Positions 1 to 8,374 of a DNA stretch of 64,000 bases are shown here, piece after piece. The stretch lies in the NCBI RefSeq assembly GCF_009296185.1, contig NZ_WBJR01000003.1, positions 124,001-188,000 of the forward strand, given 5' to 3'. This stretch comes from Hydrogenovibrio sp. JE_KL2 (lineage in GTDB: Bacteria > Pseudomonadota > Gammaproteobacteria > Thiomicrospirales > Thiomicrospiraceae). The position numbers and the translations under genes are program-made. The notes beneath the pieces are model-generated. The model made no database searches and was not told the origin of the DNA. It worked only from the letters and a program-made list of their open reading frames with translations. Every line of letters begins with the position of its first letter. Position 1 is the first letter of the stretch.

Positions 1-708
1 GGGTTCGATCAGTTATTATTGGTTGAAGCAACCGATACCGACGGGGTGGATTTTCGTTACCGCATTTTCAATGCGGATGGTTCCGAGGTACAGCAGTGCG
101 GTAACGGGGCACGTTGTTTTGCGAAGTTTGTGTATGACAAAGGGTTGACCGATAAAACCGAGATTACAGTCGAGACGGCTTCGGGAGTGATTGTGCTTTA
201 TATCACTGAAAACGGAGAAGTAAGAGTCAACATGGGGGCGCCGAACTTCGCACCCAACAGCTTGCCTTTTGCGGTACCGGGTGAGTCTGATGTCTACCAG
301 TTGGAAGTAGATGGTGAGTTTTACCAGATCGGTGCAGTCTCTATGGGTAACCCGCATGCGGTTTTGCGTGTCACCGATTTGGGAGCAGCCCCGGTAGCAG
401 AGTTAGGGGCGAAAATAGAATCCCATGCCCATTTCCCGGAAAGGGTGAATGTCGGTTTTGCGGAGCGCATTGATTCAAACCATATTAAGTTGCGCGTCTA
501 TGAACGTGGCGCAGCTGAAACGCTTGCTTGCGGGACAGGGGCTTGTGCCGCCATGGTGACTTTGCGTAAGCTGGGAGAAGTGGCCGACGAGGTGAAGGTT
601 TCTTTAGCGGGTGGTGATTTGACCATCGCCTGGGATGGCGATGCGTCGCATCCTGTTTGGATGACTGGGCCGGCGGTGATGGTGTTTGATGCCGAAATAG
701 CGTTATAA
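1..708 (+). CDS. dapF: Diaminopimelate epimerase (5' end outside window)
   Basis: Converts LL- to meso-diaminopimelate for lysine and peptidoglycan synthesis in the cytoplasm. The reading frame is open from base 1 (Gly-Phe-Asp-Gln-Leu...), so the true start lies upstream and about 40 N-terminal residues are missing. Both catalytic cysteine motifs are visible: QCGNGARCF near the N-terminal half and ACGTGACAA near the C-terminus. It is followed 73 bases later by the DUF484 gene and then xerC, the usual gammaproteobacterial dapF-DUF484-xerC order, here interrupted by an opposite-strand nitroreductase. The family call is firm; only the start is unknown. Confidence 0.95.
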   Translation, partial: GFDQLLLVEATDTDGVDFRYRIFNADGSEVQQCGNGARCFAKFVYDKGLTDKTEITVETASGVIVLYITENGEVRVNMGAPNFAPNSLPFAVPGESDVYQLEVDGEFYQIGAVSMGNPHAVLRVTDLGAAPVAELGAKIESHAHFPERVNVGFAERIDSNHIKLRVYERGAAETLACGTGACAAMVTLRKLGEVADEVKVSLAGGDLTIAWDGDASHPVWMTGPAVMVFDAEIAL

Positions 709-781
709 GCCGTTTTGGGCTGCTTTTATTAAACTAAAAATTTGAATAATAAAATAGAGTGTGTACTGGGGAGAGGTGTAA

Positions 782-1453
782 GTGTCGAGTTTAATCAATG
801 ATATCCATGCGGAAGATGTGGCGAATTATTTGAATCAAAACCGCCAGTTTTTTCATGTGTTTCCGAATTTGCTGGATGAACTCAGCTTACCTCACCCGAA
901 GACCGGACAAGAGATCTCTTTGCTGGAACGCCAAGTTTACCAATTGCGTGAGCAGCGCGATCGTTTGCAAGTCGAGATAGCGACCCTAAAAGATATTGCA
1001 GGTGAGAACGGTAAACTACTGCACAATGTCTATACACTGTCCAATGCCTTGTTGTCGGCACAAAGCGAACAGGATGCCGTAGATGTCGTTTATCGAGTGA
1101 TGCAAGAGACTTTTCAGGTAGAGTTTGTCTCCTTAATGTCTTGGGAACTGCCAAACCAAAGCTTGAAAGGTATGAATCAATTAGGCATCAGTCAGCAATG
1201 GGCGGAAACCCTTAAATCAACTTTAAGAGTCGGGCGTCCTGCTTGTGGTTTAGTAGAAAACGAGTGGCAAAAAGGTTTGTTCGCTACCTCTGAAAAAATG
1301 GAATCGGTTTGCGTGATTCCACTTGGTAACCATCGCATTTGGGGCGTGTTGGCGCTGGGAAGCCCGGTTGATCGTTTCAAACCGGACCTTGGGACTTACT
1401 TTTTGGAAGTCATGGGGGAGATGATTACCCAGCGCTTACAGCGTTTGTTTTAA
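782..1453 (+). CDS. DUF484 family protein (GAF-like)
   Basis: A 223-residue protein of the DUF484 family, which regularly sits between dapF and xerC in gammaproteobacteria. The N-terminal part (about 1-80) is helical with a charged coiled-coil-like stretch (LLERQVYQLREQRDRLQVEI). The C-terminal part (about 85-220) is GAF-like. The start is a GTG preceded by a strong purine-rich site (GGGGAGAGG). No catalytic motif is visible and the cellular role is unknown; position suggests co-transcription with dapF. Confidence 0.85.
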   Translation: MSSLINDIHAEDVANYLNQNRQFFHVFPNLLDELSLPHPKTGQEISLLERQVYQLREQRDRLQVEIATLKDIAGENGKLLHNVYTLSNALLSAQSEQDAVDVVYRVMQETFQVEFVSLMSWELPNQSLKGMNQLGISQQWAETLKSTLRVGRPACGLVENEWQKGLFATSEKMESVCVIPLGNHRIWGVLALGSPVDRFKPDLGTYFLEVMGEMITQRLQRLF

Positions 1454-1455
1454 CG

Positions 1456-2136
1456 CTAATCAAAGAAGCGGGTGAAGTCATTCACCGCTTCGCGCTCTGT
1501 TCGGTAACTGTTGACCGGATGTTCTTTATCTTCATAGCCGAGTGCCATCCCACCCAGTAAGATCATGTCATTGTCATAACCAAGATGCTGCTTGATGATG
1601 GTAGGATACTCTCCCAGAGCGCCTTGTGGACAAGTCGCCAATCCCTTTTCAACTGCCAGTAGCATAATGTTCTGCGCGAACATACCATAGTCGAAATAAG
1701 ATCCAGTTTCCAAGCTGGGGTCCATAAAGAAGAACAAACTCACCGGCGCGTCAAAAGAGCGATAGTTTGCAGCCCATTGTGCAAGTCTTGCAGCTTTGTC
1801 TTCGCGTTCTATCTTTAAGGCGTTATAAAGAGCCACTCCCGTTGTCACACGTCTTTGCTTGAAAGGTGCGACCCAATTTTTCGGATAGTATTGATAGTCC
1901 ATTTGTCCGGTTTCGCCAGCCTCGAATGCCGCCACCATTTTGTTTTGTAGTTGGGTTTTGGTTTCGCCTGAAACCACCGCGACTTGCCATGGTTGGGTAT
2001 TGACGCCGGAAGGTGCGAAACGCGCATCATCCAGAATGTCATGAATAAGTTTTTCTTCAACAGAGGTTGGTAAAAACGCGCGTACCGAGTGGCGTTGTCT
2101 GATGGCGTCTGAAACGGAAGTTGAAGCAGATGTCAT
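1456..2136 (-). CDS. Nitroreductase family protein
   Basis: A 226-residue FMN-dependent NAD(P)H nitroreductase-like protein, predicted to reduce nitro or quinone compounds in the cytoplasm. Family features are the N-terminal RQRHSVRAFLP (FMN phosphate contact), FAPSGVNTQPWQVAVV (the conserved P-S-x-x-N-x-Q-P-W block) and a C-terminal GGMALGYEDKEHPVN. CAGGAG lies just before the ATG. It lies antisense between DUF484 and xerC, three bases from the DUF484 stop, so it breaks a normally contiguous operon. Physiological substrate unknown. Confidence 0.9.
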   Translation of the reverse strand: MTSASTSVSDAIRQRHSVRAFLPTSVEEKLIHDILDDARFAPSGVNTQPWQVAVVSGETKTQLQNKMVAAFEAGETGQMDYQYYPKNWVAPFKQRRVTTGVALYNALKIEREDKAARLAQWAANYRSFDAPVSLFFFMDPSLETGSYFDYGMFAQNIMLLAVEKGLATCPQGALGEYPTIIKQHLGYDNDMILLGGMALGYEDKEHPVNSYRTEREAVNDFTRFFD

Positions 2137-2242
2137 AAAATCTCCTGAGTAGTGTTGAAAATACAGTGGCGTAATTATCGCGTTTTTGCGGCAATAATTG
2201 CATTAAAATAGTCTTAATGTTTTTTCGAGAATGACCGTCTAG

Positions 2243-3202
2243 ATGAGCAAAAAACAATTCAGCGAGTTTGTCGCGGAGTTAACGCGCCTTAACCGTTCAC
2301 CGGAAACGATAGCGAATTACGAGCGGGATATGGTCGCTTTTTTGCGTTTCTTTCAAGGGGATTTTCTTGCGGAAGAAATTGAAAATGCTTTGCATGATTA
2401 TCGGCAATTTCTCGATGACTTTCACGGCTGGCAGTCAGTGTCGGTGGAAGCCATTCAGGCGTTTGTCGCCAGCAGAATGGAAGCCGGTATTCATCCTCGA
2501 ACACTGTCACGAAACCTATCGGCTTTGCGAACTTTTTATCAATTTCTCATTGAACATAATTGGGCATTCGCCAACCCGGCGAAAAGTGTCAAAGCGCCTA
2601 AACAGCCCAAGCCTTTACCCAAAAGTCTCGATATTGATTTAACCCAACAACTGCTTGAACAACCTTTAAAGACTTGGCAAGACATTCGAGATCAGGCGAT
2701 GTTCGAGTGTCTGTATTCCGCAGGATTGCGTGTTTCCGAGCTGGCGGACTTGGACTTGTCCCCCGGATTGGATCAGATGAATGAGGGCTGGGTAAAAGTT
2801 TTGGGAAAAGGCAGCAAAGAAAGAATCTCGCCTCTTGGCGGCAAAGCGATTGCGGCATTGCAACGCTGGTTGTCGATTCGAGGTGAGCATGCCAAGAGCG
2901 ATGAACAAGCGGTTTTCGTTAATAAATTTGGCAATAGGTTGAGTGTCAGAAGTATCCAGCAACACTTGGATCAACGCACTTTACAGGCGGGGTTGCCGAC
3001 CAAAATGTCCCCTCATAGATTGCGCCATGCCTGTGCAACGCATGTGTTAGAATCTAGCGGAGATTTAAGAGCCGTACAGGACTTGCTAGGGCACGCCAAT
3101 TTGTCGACAACGCAAATCTACACCAAGTTGGATTTGCAGCACCTGGCAAAAGTTTACGATACGGCGCATCCGCGAGCAAAAAAGCGCGGACAGACCGAAT
3201 AA
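2243..3202 (+). CDS. xerC: Tyrosine recombinase XerC
   Basis: Site-specific recombinase that resolves chromosome dimers at dif with XerD. The N-terminal SAM-like DNA-binding domain covers about residues 1-115 and the catalytic domain about 125-310. The catalytic set is complete: Arg163 (SAGLRVSEL), His258 and Arg261 ([11 protein letters not shown]), His284 (LLGHANLS) and nucleophile Tyr293 (QIYTKLD). At 319 residues it is slightly longer than the usual ~300 because of extra N-terminal-domain sequence. XerC rather than XerD or an integron/phage integrase is supported by the dapF-DUF484 context. Confidence 0.93.
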   Translation: MSKKQFSEFVAELTRLNRSPETIANYERDMVAFLRFFQGDFLAEEIENALHDYRQFLDDFHGWQSVSVEAIQAFVASRMEAGIHPRTLSRNLSALRTFYQFLIEHNWAFANPAKSVKAPKQPKPLPKSLDIDLTQQLLEQPLKTWQDIRDQAMFECLYSAGLRVSELADLDLSPGLDQMNEGWVKVLGKGSKERISPLGGKAIAALQRWLSIRGEHAKSDEQAVFVNKFGNRLSVRSIQQHLDQRTLQAGLPTKMSPHRLRHACATHVLESSGDLRAVQDLLGHANLSTTQIYTKLDLQHLAKVYDTAHPRAKKRGQTE

Positions 3203-3230
3203 ACAATCGAATGAATATTGTGAGAAAAAC

Positions 3231-3776
3231 ATGAGTGAACAAACTTTTCACGGAACCACGATTTTATGTGCCAAACGTGCAGGCAAAATGGTTATCGGCG
3301 GTGATGGTCAAGTCACCTTAGGACATGTTGTGATGAAAGGCAACGCTCGTAAGGTTCGTCGTCTTCACAATGGCAAGATACTGGCGGGGTTTGCGGGTGC
3401 CACGGCTGATGCTTTTACCCTGTTTGAACGCTTCGAAGGCAAATTGCAAAGCCATAATGGACAATTGATGCGTGCGGCCGTTGAGATGGCGAAAGACTGG
3501 CGTACCGATCGTGCGTTACGCAAGCTTGAAGCGATGATGCTGGTGGCGGATGAAGAAAACATGTTGCTGATTTCCGGTACGGGAGATGTTATCGAACCGG
3601 CACATGATTTTATTGCCATCGGTTCTGGCGGTAACTATGCCCACTCTGCGGCACAAGCCCTGATGGAAAACACAGAATTAAGTGCGCGTGATATTGTTGA
3701 GAAATCACTCAATATTGCCGCCGATTTATGCATTTACACCAACCATAACTTAACAATTGAAGAGCTATCTAAATAA
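3231..3776 (+). CDS. hslV: ATP-dependent protease peptidase subunit HslV
   Basis: Proteolytic subunit of the HslUV (ClpQY) proteasome-like protease. The active N-terminal threonine is expected after removal of the short leader MSEQTFHG, giving [11 protein letters not shown]. Other family blocks are visible: [36 protein letters not shown] and [10 protein letters not shown]. The length (181 aa) is normal. It starts 28 bases after xerC. The partner ATPase gene hslU, normally next, is absent here and does not appear elsewhere in the window; the next gene encodes an unrelated membrane protein. Confidence 0.95.
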   Translation: MSEQTFHGTTILCAKRAGKMVIGGDGQVTLGHVVMKGNARKVRRLHNGKILAGFAGATADAFTLFERFEGKLQSHNGQLMRAAVEMAKDWRTDRALRKLEAMMLVADEENMLLISGTGDVIEPAHDFIAIGSGGNYAHSAAQALMENTELSARDIVEKSLNIAADLCIYTNHNLTIEELSK

Positions 3777-3798
3777 GCTCAGCACTAAGGGGATTAGA

Positions 3799-4383
3799 AT
3801 GGAACATCCAAAGCAAGATTCAGCGCAGCCAAGTGAAGAGTTGATTTGCGTACCTGCCAACCGTTCAAGAGCGGAAGACTGGTTTGAATCGTTTTTGTGG
3901 AACAGCCGGTTCATTGTCTTGTTCGCGGTTGTTGCCAGTTTGCTGATGGCATTTGGTATTTTTTATGTGACCTCAATTGATGTTTACTATACCTTGTCGC
4001 ATCTGAGTCATTATGCACAGTTAGATGATGCTGCCAGAGCAGATTTGAAAGCGAAGACCGTTGCCCATGTGGTCGGTTCGGTAGATGGCTTCCTGTTGGG
4101 AACCATTATGCTGATTTTCTCTTTGGGTCTATATGAGTTGTTTATCTCAAAAATTGACGCAGCGGAAGGCAATAAAACGTCCAGTAAGATTTTAATGATT
4201 CATTCTTTGGATGATCTGAAAGACAAGCTGGCGAAAGTGATTCTGATGATTTTGGTGGTGATGTTCTTTGAACAGGCATTGTTCCTGAAACCAACGGCAC
4301 CACTTGAGTTGCTTTATTACTCCTTGGCAATTATGCTGGTTGCCTTGGCGCTGTATCTTTCGCACAAAGCCTACCAGCACTGA
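3799..4383 (+). CDS. YqhA family (UPF0114) inner-membrane protein
   Basis: A 194-residue predicted inner-membrane protein resembling the YqhA/UPF0114 family. Hydrophobic segments lie at about residues 35-60 (FIVLFAVVASLLMAFGIFYV), 95-120 (DGFLLGTIMLIFSLGLYELF), 145-170 and 172-190. The family-typical SLDDLKDKLAKVI block precedes the third segment. The start was set at ATG 3799 because AAGGGGATTAG precedes it and an earlier in-frame ATG lies inside hslV. It sits where hslU is expected. The function of the family is not established. Confidence 0.8.
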   Translation: MEHPKQDSAQPSEELICVPANRSRAEDWFESFLWNSRFIVLFAVVASLLMAFGIFYVTSIDVYYTLSHLSHYAQLDDAARADLKAKTVAHVVGSVDGFLLGTIMLIFSLGLYELFISKIDAAEGNKTSSKILMIHSLDDLKDKLAKVILMILVVMFFEQALFLKPTAPLELLYYSLAIMLVALALYLSHKAYQH

Positions 4384-4391
4384 TTTCTCAT

Positions 4392-4442
4392 AAAATCTGC
4401 CAGGTTGGGGTATCTGTACCTAACCCCAACCTGGCAGATTTT
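4392..4442. terminator. Inverted pair of the 19-mer forming a bidirectional terminator
   Basis: Two head-to-head copies of the dispersed word (4392-4410 AAAATCTGCCAGGTTGGGG and 4424-4442 its exact reverse complement) are separated by 13 bases. They can form a perfect 19-bp hairpin flanked by A and T tracts. The pair lies between the convergent ends of the YqhA and EamA genes, so it can serve as an intrinsic terminator on both strands. The same word recurs across the window. Confidence 0.85.
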
Positions 4443-4449
4443 TTATTTT

Positions 4450-5373
4450 CTAGGCTTTCGAAACCGATAGTTGGCGGCGGATAAAAAGGTTGTTGGCAAT
4501 CAATGCACTGATGACCAGCAGGGCGCCAATGACTTCATAGTGCGTAAAGCTGTGACCTTGTAATACGCCAACGGTAAAAGCGGTAATCGGCACTAGATTG
4601 ATAAACAGCACACCGTTTACCGGGCCGACAGCTTTAATCCCCGCATTCCAGCTTAAGACGGCAATCACCGCGCCTAGAATGATCAGATAGGCAAATTCCC
4701 AGCCTAGATTAGAAACCACATTTATGGAAGGAATTTGCGTAATGCCTACCGGTATTAATGCCAGTGTTATCGCTAAAATGGATAGCGTCCCCAAAGCACA
4801 GCTTAAGGTGGTGTAACGCAGTGCCGACCAGCTTGGGAACTGGCTGGCTCCTAAAGTGTAGATGACCCAGCAAAGTGCACCGGTTAGTAACATCAGGTCG
4901 CCGGATGCTTCGCCATTTTGTAAAGCTTTGGCGGGGTTGCCGTTGGTGACCACTAGGAATACTCCGCTAAAAGCAATCGCTACCGTCATTAAGGTAAATC
5001 CAGCAGGTCGCTTTCCGCTTTTTAACCAGGTAATCAGGACGGTAATCATTGGCATCATTGCCATGATAATAGCGGCATGTTCCGGTTGCGAAAAGCCCAG
5101 ACCAACAAAGGCAAGGATATTGAATCCAGCAAAGCCAATGGTGCCGTATAGCCATAGCTTGAGTGTATTTTCCTCAAGTTTTAGCGCGTTGTTCCCCTCT
5201 AGAAAAGCAAGAATCACCAGTAGCATCAATGCGCCTAAGCCATAGCGAATCGCAGTGGTCGTAATGCCGTCAACCGAGGGCAGTATCAGTTCTGCGACCG
5301 GGAACATACCGCCCCAAATCACAGGGGCAGTAATCAGTAATCCCAGGCCGATCAGGTAGTTAGATTGGTTCAT
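4450..5373 (-). CDS. EamA/DMT family transporter
   Basis: A 307-residue inner-membrane protein of the drug/metabolite transporter superfamily, with about ten hydrophobic segments arranged as two EamA repeats (about 10-140 and 155-295). Typical motifs are APVIWGGMFPVAE near the N-terminus and GALCWVIYTLGA at the start of the second repeat. The start is set at ATG 5373: GGAG sits 8 bases upstream, whereas the in-frame GTG at 5382 directly abuts it. It is divergent from a LysR regulator 98 bases away, which probably controls it. Substrate not predictable. Confidence 0.88.
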   Translation of the reverse strand: MNQSNYLIGLGLLITAPVIWGGMFPVAELILPSVDGITTTAIRYGLGALMLLVILAFLEGNNALKLEENTLKLWLYGTIGFAGFNILAFVGLGFSQPEHAAIIMAMMPMITVLITWLKSGKRPAGFTLMTVAIAFSGVFLVVTNGNPAKALQNGEASGDLMLLTGALCWVIYTLGASQFPSWSALRYTTLSCALGTLSILAITLALIPVGITQIPSINVVSNLGWEFAYLIILGAVIAVLSWNAGIKAVGPVNGVLFINLVPITAFTVGVLQGHSFTHYEVIGALLVISALIANNLFIRRQLSVSKA

Positions 5374-5471
5374 AATAGACACTCCGTCGTAAATATGTAT
5401 CGTTCAGGTTGCTATTGTAAATGTTTCCAATTTTTTTATAATCTAGGTAAATTGAATAATATTGTTTCTAT

Positions 5472-6404
5472 ATGTTTAGTAATAAAGATAAGACCTTACC
5501 TTCGTTGATTGCCATGGTCGCCTTTGCGCGTGTTGTTGAGGCGGGGAGTTTTACTGCCGCTGCACGAGACTTAGGGCTGTCCACGCCGGTAGTTAGTAAG
5601 CGGGTGGCATCACTTGAGCATGAACTTGGCACCCGCTTGTTGCATAGAACTACCCGCAAGCTCAGCCTGACCGAAGCGGGTTCGGCACTTTATCAGCATT
5701 GTGTCAGATTGATTGAAGAAGCCAAAATGGCGGAAATGGCTGTAGCGCGTTTAAATGAAGCGCCTCGGGGCTTATTGCGGATTACGGCACCGTTCAGTTT
5801 CGGCTCAAATCAAATAGCGCCGGCAATTCCCGAATTCTTAGAACGTTATCCGGAAGTTAGTGTTGAAATGGTGCTGAGTGATCGCATTATCGATTTGGCT
5901 GAAGATGGATTTGATTTGGCAGTACGTCAAACCGATGACCCTCAGCCCAACTTGGTCGCCAAACGTTTGACCTCCACCCGCAAACTGATCTGTGCTTCTC
6001 CCGAGTACTGGCGTAAGCATGGAAAACCGCTCAAACCAGCAGACTTAGAAAGTCACAACTGCATTCTATATGGTTCTTTGTCTAGCAACAGCGAGTGGGT
6101 TTTTAATAGCAAGGAAAGGGAAGAGCGAGTCAGAGTGAAAGGAAATTTCGTAGTCAATGGTCCAGAAGCACTTCGCGAAGCCGCAGTTGGAGGATTAGGA
6201 GTGATTCGCTTGACTTCCATTGCTATCTTGCAGGAAGTTAAGGCGGGGCGGCTGGAAACAGCTCTAGATGAATATGCTTCCGCTGATACCGACATCTACC
6301 TGATGTATTTACCGAACCGGTACTTATCCAAGAAAACCCGGGTGTTTATTGACTTCTACATGGAGTGGTACGCAAAGCGTAACCCTAAAACGCTTTGCTT
6401 ATAG
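5472..6404 (+). CDS. LysR family transcriptional regulator
   Basis: A 310-residue LysR-type regulator. The winged helix-turn-helix is at about residues 12-70 (VEAGSFTAAARDLGLSTPVVSKRVASLE), followed by a substrate-binding domain from about 95 (RGLLRITAPFSFG...). The pattern VSKRV and LHRTTRKLSLTEAG matches the DsdC/AaeR/CrgA-type subgroup. It is divergent from the EamA transporter, so LysR control of that promoter and of its own is the simplest reading. No strong ribosome-binding site is visible before the ATG. Confidence 0.88.
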   Translation: MFSNKDKTLPSLIAMVAFARVVEAGSFTAAARDLGLSTPVVSKRVASLEHELGTRLLHRTTRKLSLTEAGSALYQHCVRLIEEAKMAEMAVARLNEAPRGLLRITAPFSFGSNQIAPAIPEFLERYPEVSVEMVLSDRIIDLAEDGFDLAVRQTDDPQPNLVAKRLTSTRKLICASPEYWRKHGKPLKPADLESHNCILYGSLSSNSEWVFNSKEREERVRVKGNFVVNGPEALREAAVGGLGVIRLTSIAILQEVKAGRLETALDEYASADTDIYLMYLPNRYLSKKTRVFIDFYMEWYAKRNPKTLCL

Positions 6405-6567
6405 CAAGCGCAACAACCCCAACCTGGCAGATTTTAGTCCGTTTGCGGTGCTTTCCACCATTTCACAATCGTGAAACATAATCATGTCGCCAACAGAAAC
6501 ATTACCCAGTGCGGTCACATGTAAGATCTCCGTTAAGGCAAAATAGCCAACCATGCTAAAAGGCTAT
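6402..6567 (-). pseudogene. Possible alanine racemase C-terminal remnant
   Basis: On the minus strand an open stretch reads ...VGYFALTEILHVTALGNV then SVGDMIMFHD and ends at a stop just after the 19-mer copy at 6417. It resembles the alanine racemase C-terminal domain (family pattern VGR-x-x-MD-x-x-x-x-DV then VGDEVVLWG). The expected catalytic MD is replaced, a stop (TAG) lies just upstream, and there is no room for the rest of the gene. I read it as a decayed fragment. The similarity is by eye only and may be fortuitous. Confidence 0.3.
6417..6435 (+). repeat. 19-mer dispersed repeat, single copy
   Basis: Exact copy of CCCCAACCTGGCAGATTTT, 13 bases after the LysR stop codon. No partner copy is nearby, so it does not form the paired hairpin seen at 4392-4442. 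Confidence 0.9.
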
Positions 6568-6616
6568 CCATTAACCCAAAAAATAATTTACACATTTCAG
6601 CTTTCTCATAAAGTTA

Positions 6617-6688
6617 AGGCAAGTGGTGCCAGAATCGAACCGGATAAGAACTAAGTTTCTATCTTGGAACACTTATTGCGAACCACTC
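6617..6688 (-). pseudogene. tRNA-like remnant
   Basis: On the minus strand a 7-bp acceptor-like stem (GAGTGGT with ACCACTT, one G-T pair) encloses a good T-arm (CCGG, loop TTCGATT, CTGG) and a further hairpin (GATAGAA with TTCTTATC, one bulged base). The 3' tail reads GCCT rather than NCCA. No normal D-arm and no 7-base anticodon loop with U33 can be drawn, and only 37 bases lie between the acceptor and the T-arm. It looks like a degraded tRNA rather than a functional one, possibly an old integration scar beside the CRISPR island. Confidence 0.35.
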
Positions 6689-6814
6689 CATCGCTTGCAC
6701 ATTTATTTATAAGCCGAGAGTTCTATGATTCATCTAGCCTTATAGAAAATCATCTATCATCCTGAGAAAAGTATTCATCATATTGAGTGGCCAAATTTAC
6801 TTGACCACAATAAA
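6689..6814. other. Cas-distal flank of the CRISPR array
   Basis: AT-rich sequence of 126 bases between the tRNA-like remnant and the first, degenerate repeat. I see no ORF, no clear promoter and no leader-like conservation. It is the side from which in-repeat transcription would proceed. Confidence 0.5.
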
Positions 6815-7971
6815 GTTGTGATTAGTAATTCGGCTCTAGTCGGTTACAATACTTTTTTCTATGCGGATCCTCCTTATTGGGTTGTGATTAGCAGTTCGGC
6901 TCTAGTCGGTTACAATGTGGCGCATTGATTCTTGGTCAACTTGAAGGTTGTGATTAGCAGTTCGGCTCTAGTCGGTTACAATGCGACAGGTTTTGCAATC
7001 TACGACATGATTGTTGTGATTAGCAGTTCGGCTCTAGTCGGTTACAATGTGGCGCATTGATTCTTGGTCAACTTGAAGGTTGTGATTAGCAGTTCGGCTC
7101 TAGTCGGTTACAATGCCTAGCTAAACAACAATAGATTTCTTTCAGTTGTGATTAGCAGTTCGGCTCTAGTCGGTTACAATTAAACGGTTACATTTCCAGC
7201 ATCAGGGAAGGTTGTGATTAGCAGTTCGGCTCTAGTCGGTTACAATATCTTTGGTCTCCATGTGAAGGCCATCGAAGTTGTGATTAGCAGTTCGGCTCTA
7301 GTCGGTTACAATTATGCTCACTTAGATTCAGAGCATTTAAGAGTTGTGATTAGCAGTTCGGCTCTAGTCGGTTACAATCCATTATCTGATCAGGCGCGCA
7401 CTGATATGGTTGTGATTAGCAGTTCGGCTCTAGTCGGTTACAATGGTGTTGAATACGAAGTCACTGCAGAAACAGTTGTGATTAGCAGTTCGGCTCTAGT
7501 CGGTTACAATTTTTCCCATTGCTTTTACGCTTTCCAATATGTTGTGATTAGCAGTTCGGCTCTAGTCGGTTACAATAAAACTTCATACATAGCCAAAGCC
7601 ATACAGTTGTGATTAGCAGTTCGGCTCTAGTCGGTTACAATTGACGGTTTTTATTGGTATCGAGCATTCTAGTTGTGATTAGCAGTTCGGCTCTAGTCGG
7701 TTACAATTGAACATAAGTAAGATTGAACTCGCTTCATGTTGTGATTAGCAGTTCGGCTCTAGTCGGTTACAATGCTTTCCTTATCTAAAGCAGGGCTTGG
7801 AGAGTTGTGATTAGCAGTTCGGCTCTAGTCGGTTACAATTGGATACTTGCCCACGCCAACTGCCGGAGAGTTGTGATTAGCAGTTCGGCTCTAGTCGGTT
7901 ACAATAAAGGAAAAATTTGGGGCCTTCAACTAATAGTTGTGATTAGCAGTTCGGCTCTAGTCGGTTACAAT
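6815..7971 (+). CRISPR. Type II-C CRISPR array, 18 repeats and 17 spacers
   Basis: Eighteen 36-bp repeats start every 66 bases from 6815 (6881, 6947, ... 7541, then 7606 to 7936). Each begins GTTGTGATTAGCAG and ends AGTCGGTTACAAT. Spacers are 30 bases except spacer 12 (7577-7605), which is 29. The first repeat is degenerate at positions 12 (C to T) and 14 (G to A); the other 17 are identical. Spacers 2 (6917-6946) and 4 (7049-7078) are identical. The GTTGT...ACAAT form and plus-strand orientation match II-C arrays of Neisseria type. Open frames across the array are artefacts of the 66-base period. No spacer has an obvious match within this window. Confidence 0.98.
6888..6916 (+). promoter_or_regulatory. 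In-repeat crRNA promoter (representative repeat)
   Basis: Within each repeat, positions 8-13 read TTAGCA and positions 31-36 read TACAAT, separated by exactly 17 bases. This fits a sigma-70 promoter. The second repeat is annotated as the example. The predicted start is 6-8 bases into the following spacer, leaving about 23-25 bases of guide, matching the 24-base guides known for II-C crRNAs. The degenerate first repeat keeps TACAAT but has TTAGTA. Confidence 0.6.
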
Positions 7972-8020
7972 ATTGGATTTGCAACCTACTGAAAAAGTTA
8001 AGAAAAGTGGTGTTTTCAGC
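7972..8020. other. Cas-proximal array flank (candidate leader)
   Basis: Only 49 bases separate the last repeat from the cas2 stop codon. They include CTGAAAAA and GTTTTCAG, which can pair into a weak stem. Because the degenerate repeat is at the other end, this is the likely spacer-integration end, yet it lies downstream of the inferred direction of crRNA transcription. Confidence 0.4.
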
Positions 8021-8350
8021 TCAGAAAAACTGGAGTTGTTCTGGCGCTTTTTCAGTGGGTTTGCGAATTTTTCCATAAAAAGTTTGTACTTTTGAAAACT
8101 GTTTGTCGGTAAGGGTGAGTATTCTGACCTCGCCATCGTCAGGCAATGCGCCTTTGGTTCTATTGATATGCACTTGTGCATTTTCATCAGTGCCGCAGTG
8201 TCTGGCATAGACTGAATATTGCATCATTATAAACCCATCTGTGATCAGTTGCTTTCTAAACTGAGTGTAGGCACGCCGTGCCGCTTTGGTATCGGTTGGT
8301 AAATCAAACATAACGACTATCCACATACTATCCAGTCCTCCAAACACCAT
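8021..8350 (-). CDS. cas2: CRISPR-associated endonuclease Cas2
   Basis: A 109-residue Cas2, the partner that bridges two Cas1 dimers in the spacer integration complex. The core starts MWIVVMFDLPTDTKAARRAYTQFRKQL, with the conserved Asp of the FDLP motif after strand 1 of the ferredoxin-like fold. Two ATGs are possible: 8350 (AGGAGG six bases upstream, chosen) and an internal one giving MWIVVMF (GGAGG nine bases upstream, about 101 residues). It is the last gene of the minus-strand cas9-cas1-cas2 operon, 24 bases after cas1. Confidence 0.95.
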   Translation of the reverse strand: MVFGGLDSMWIVVMFDLPTDTKAARRAYTQFRKQLITDGFIMMQYSVYARHCGTDENAQVHINRTKGALPDDGEVRILTLTDKQFSKVQTFYGKIRKPTEKAPEQLQFF

Positions 8351-8374
8351 ATCGTGCCTCCTGAAAATTATGAT

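Noticed and set aside
6617-6688. Functional tRNA gene
   Set aside because: Acceptor and T-arm are present, but the D-arm, a 7-base anticodon loop and CCA are missing.
7214-7992. Open reading frames across the CRISPR array (repeating VVISSSALVGYN)
   Set aside because: They arise because the 66-base repeat unit is a multiple of three; the repeat itself explains the protein-like pattern.
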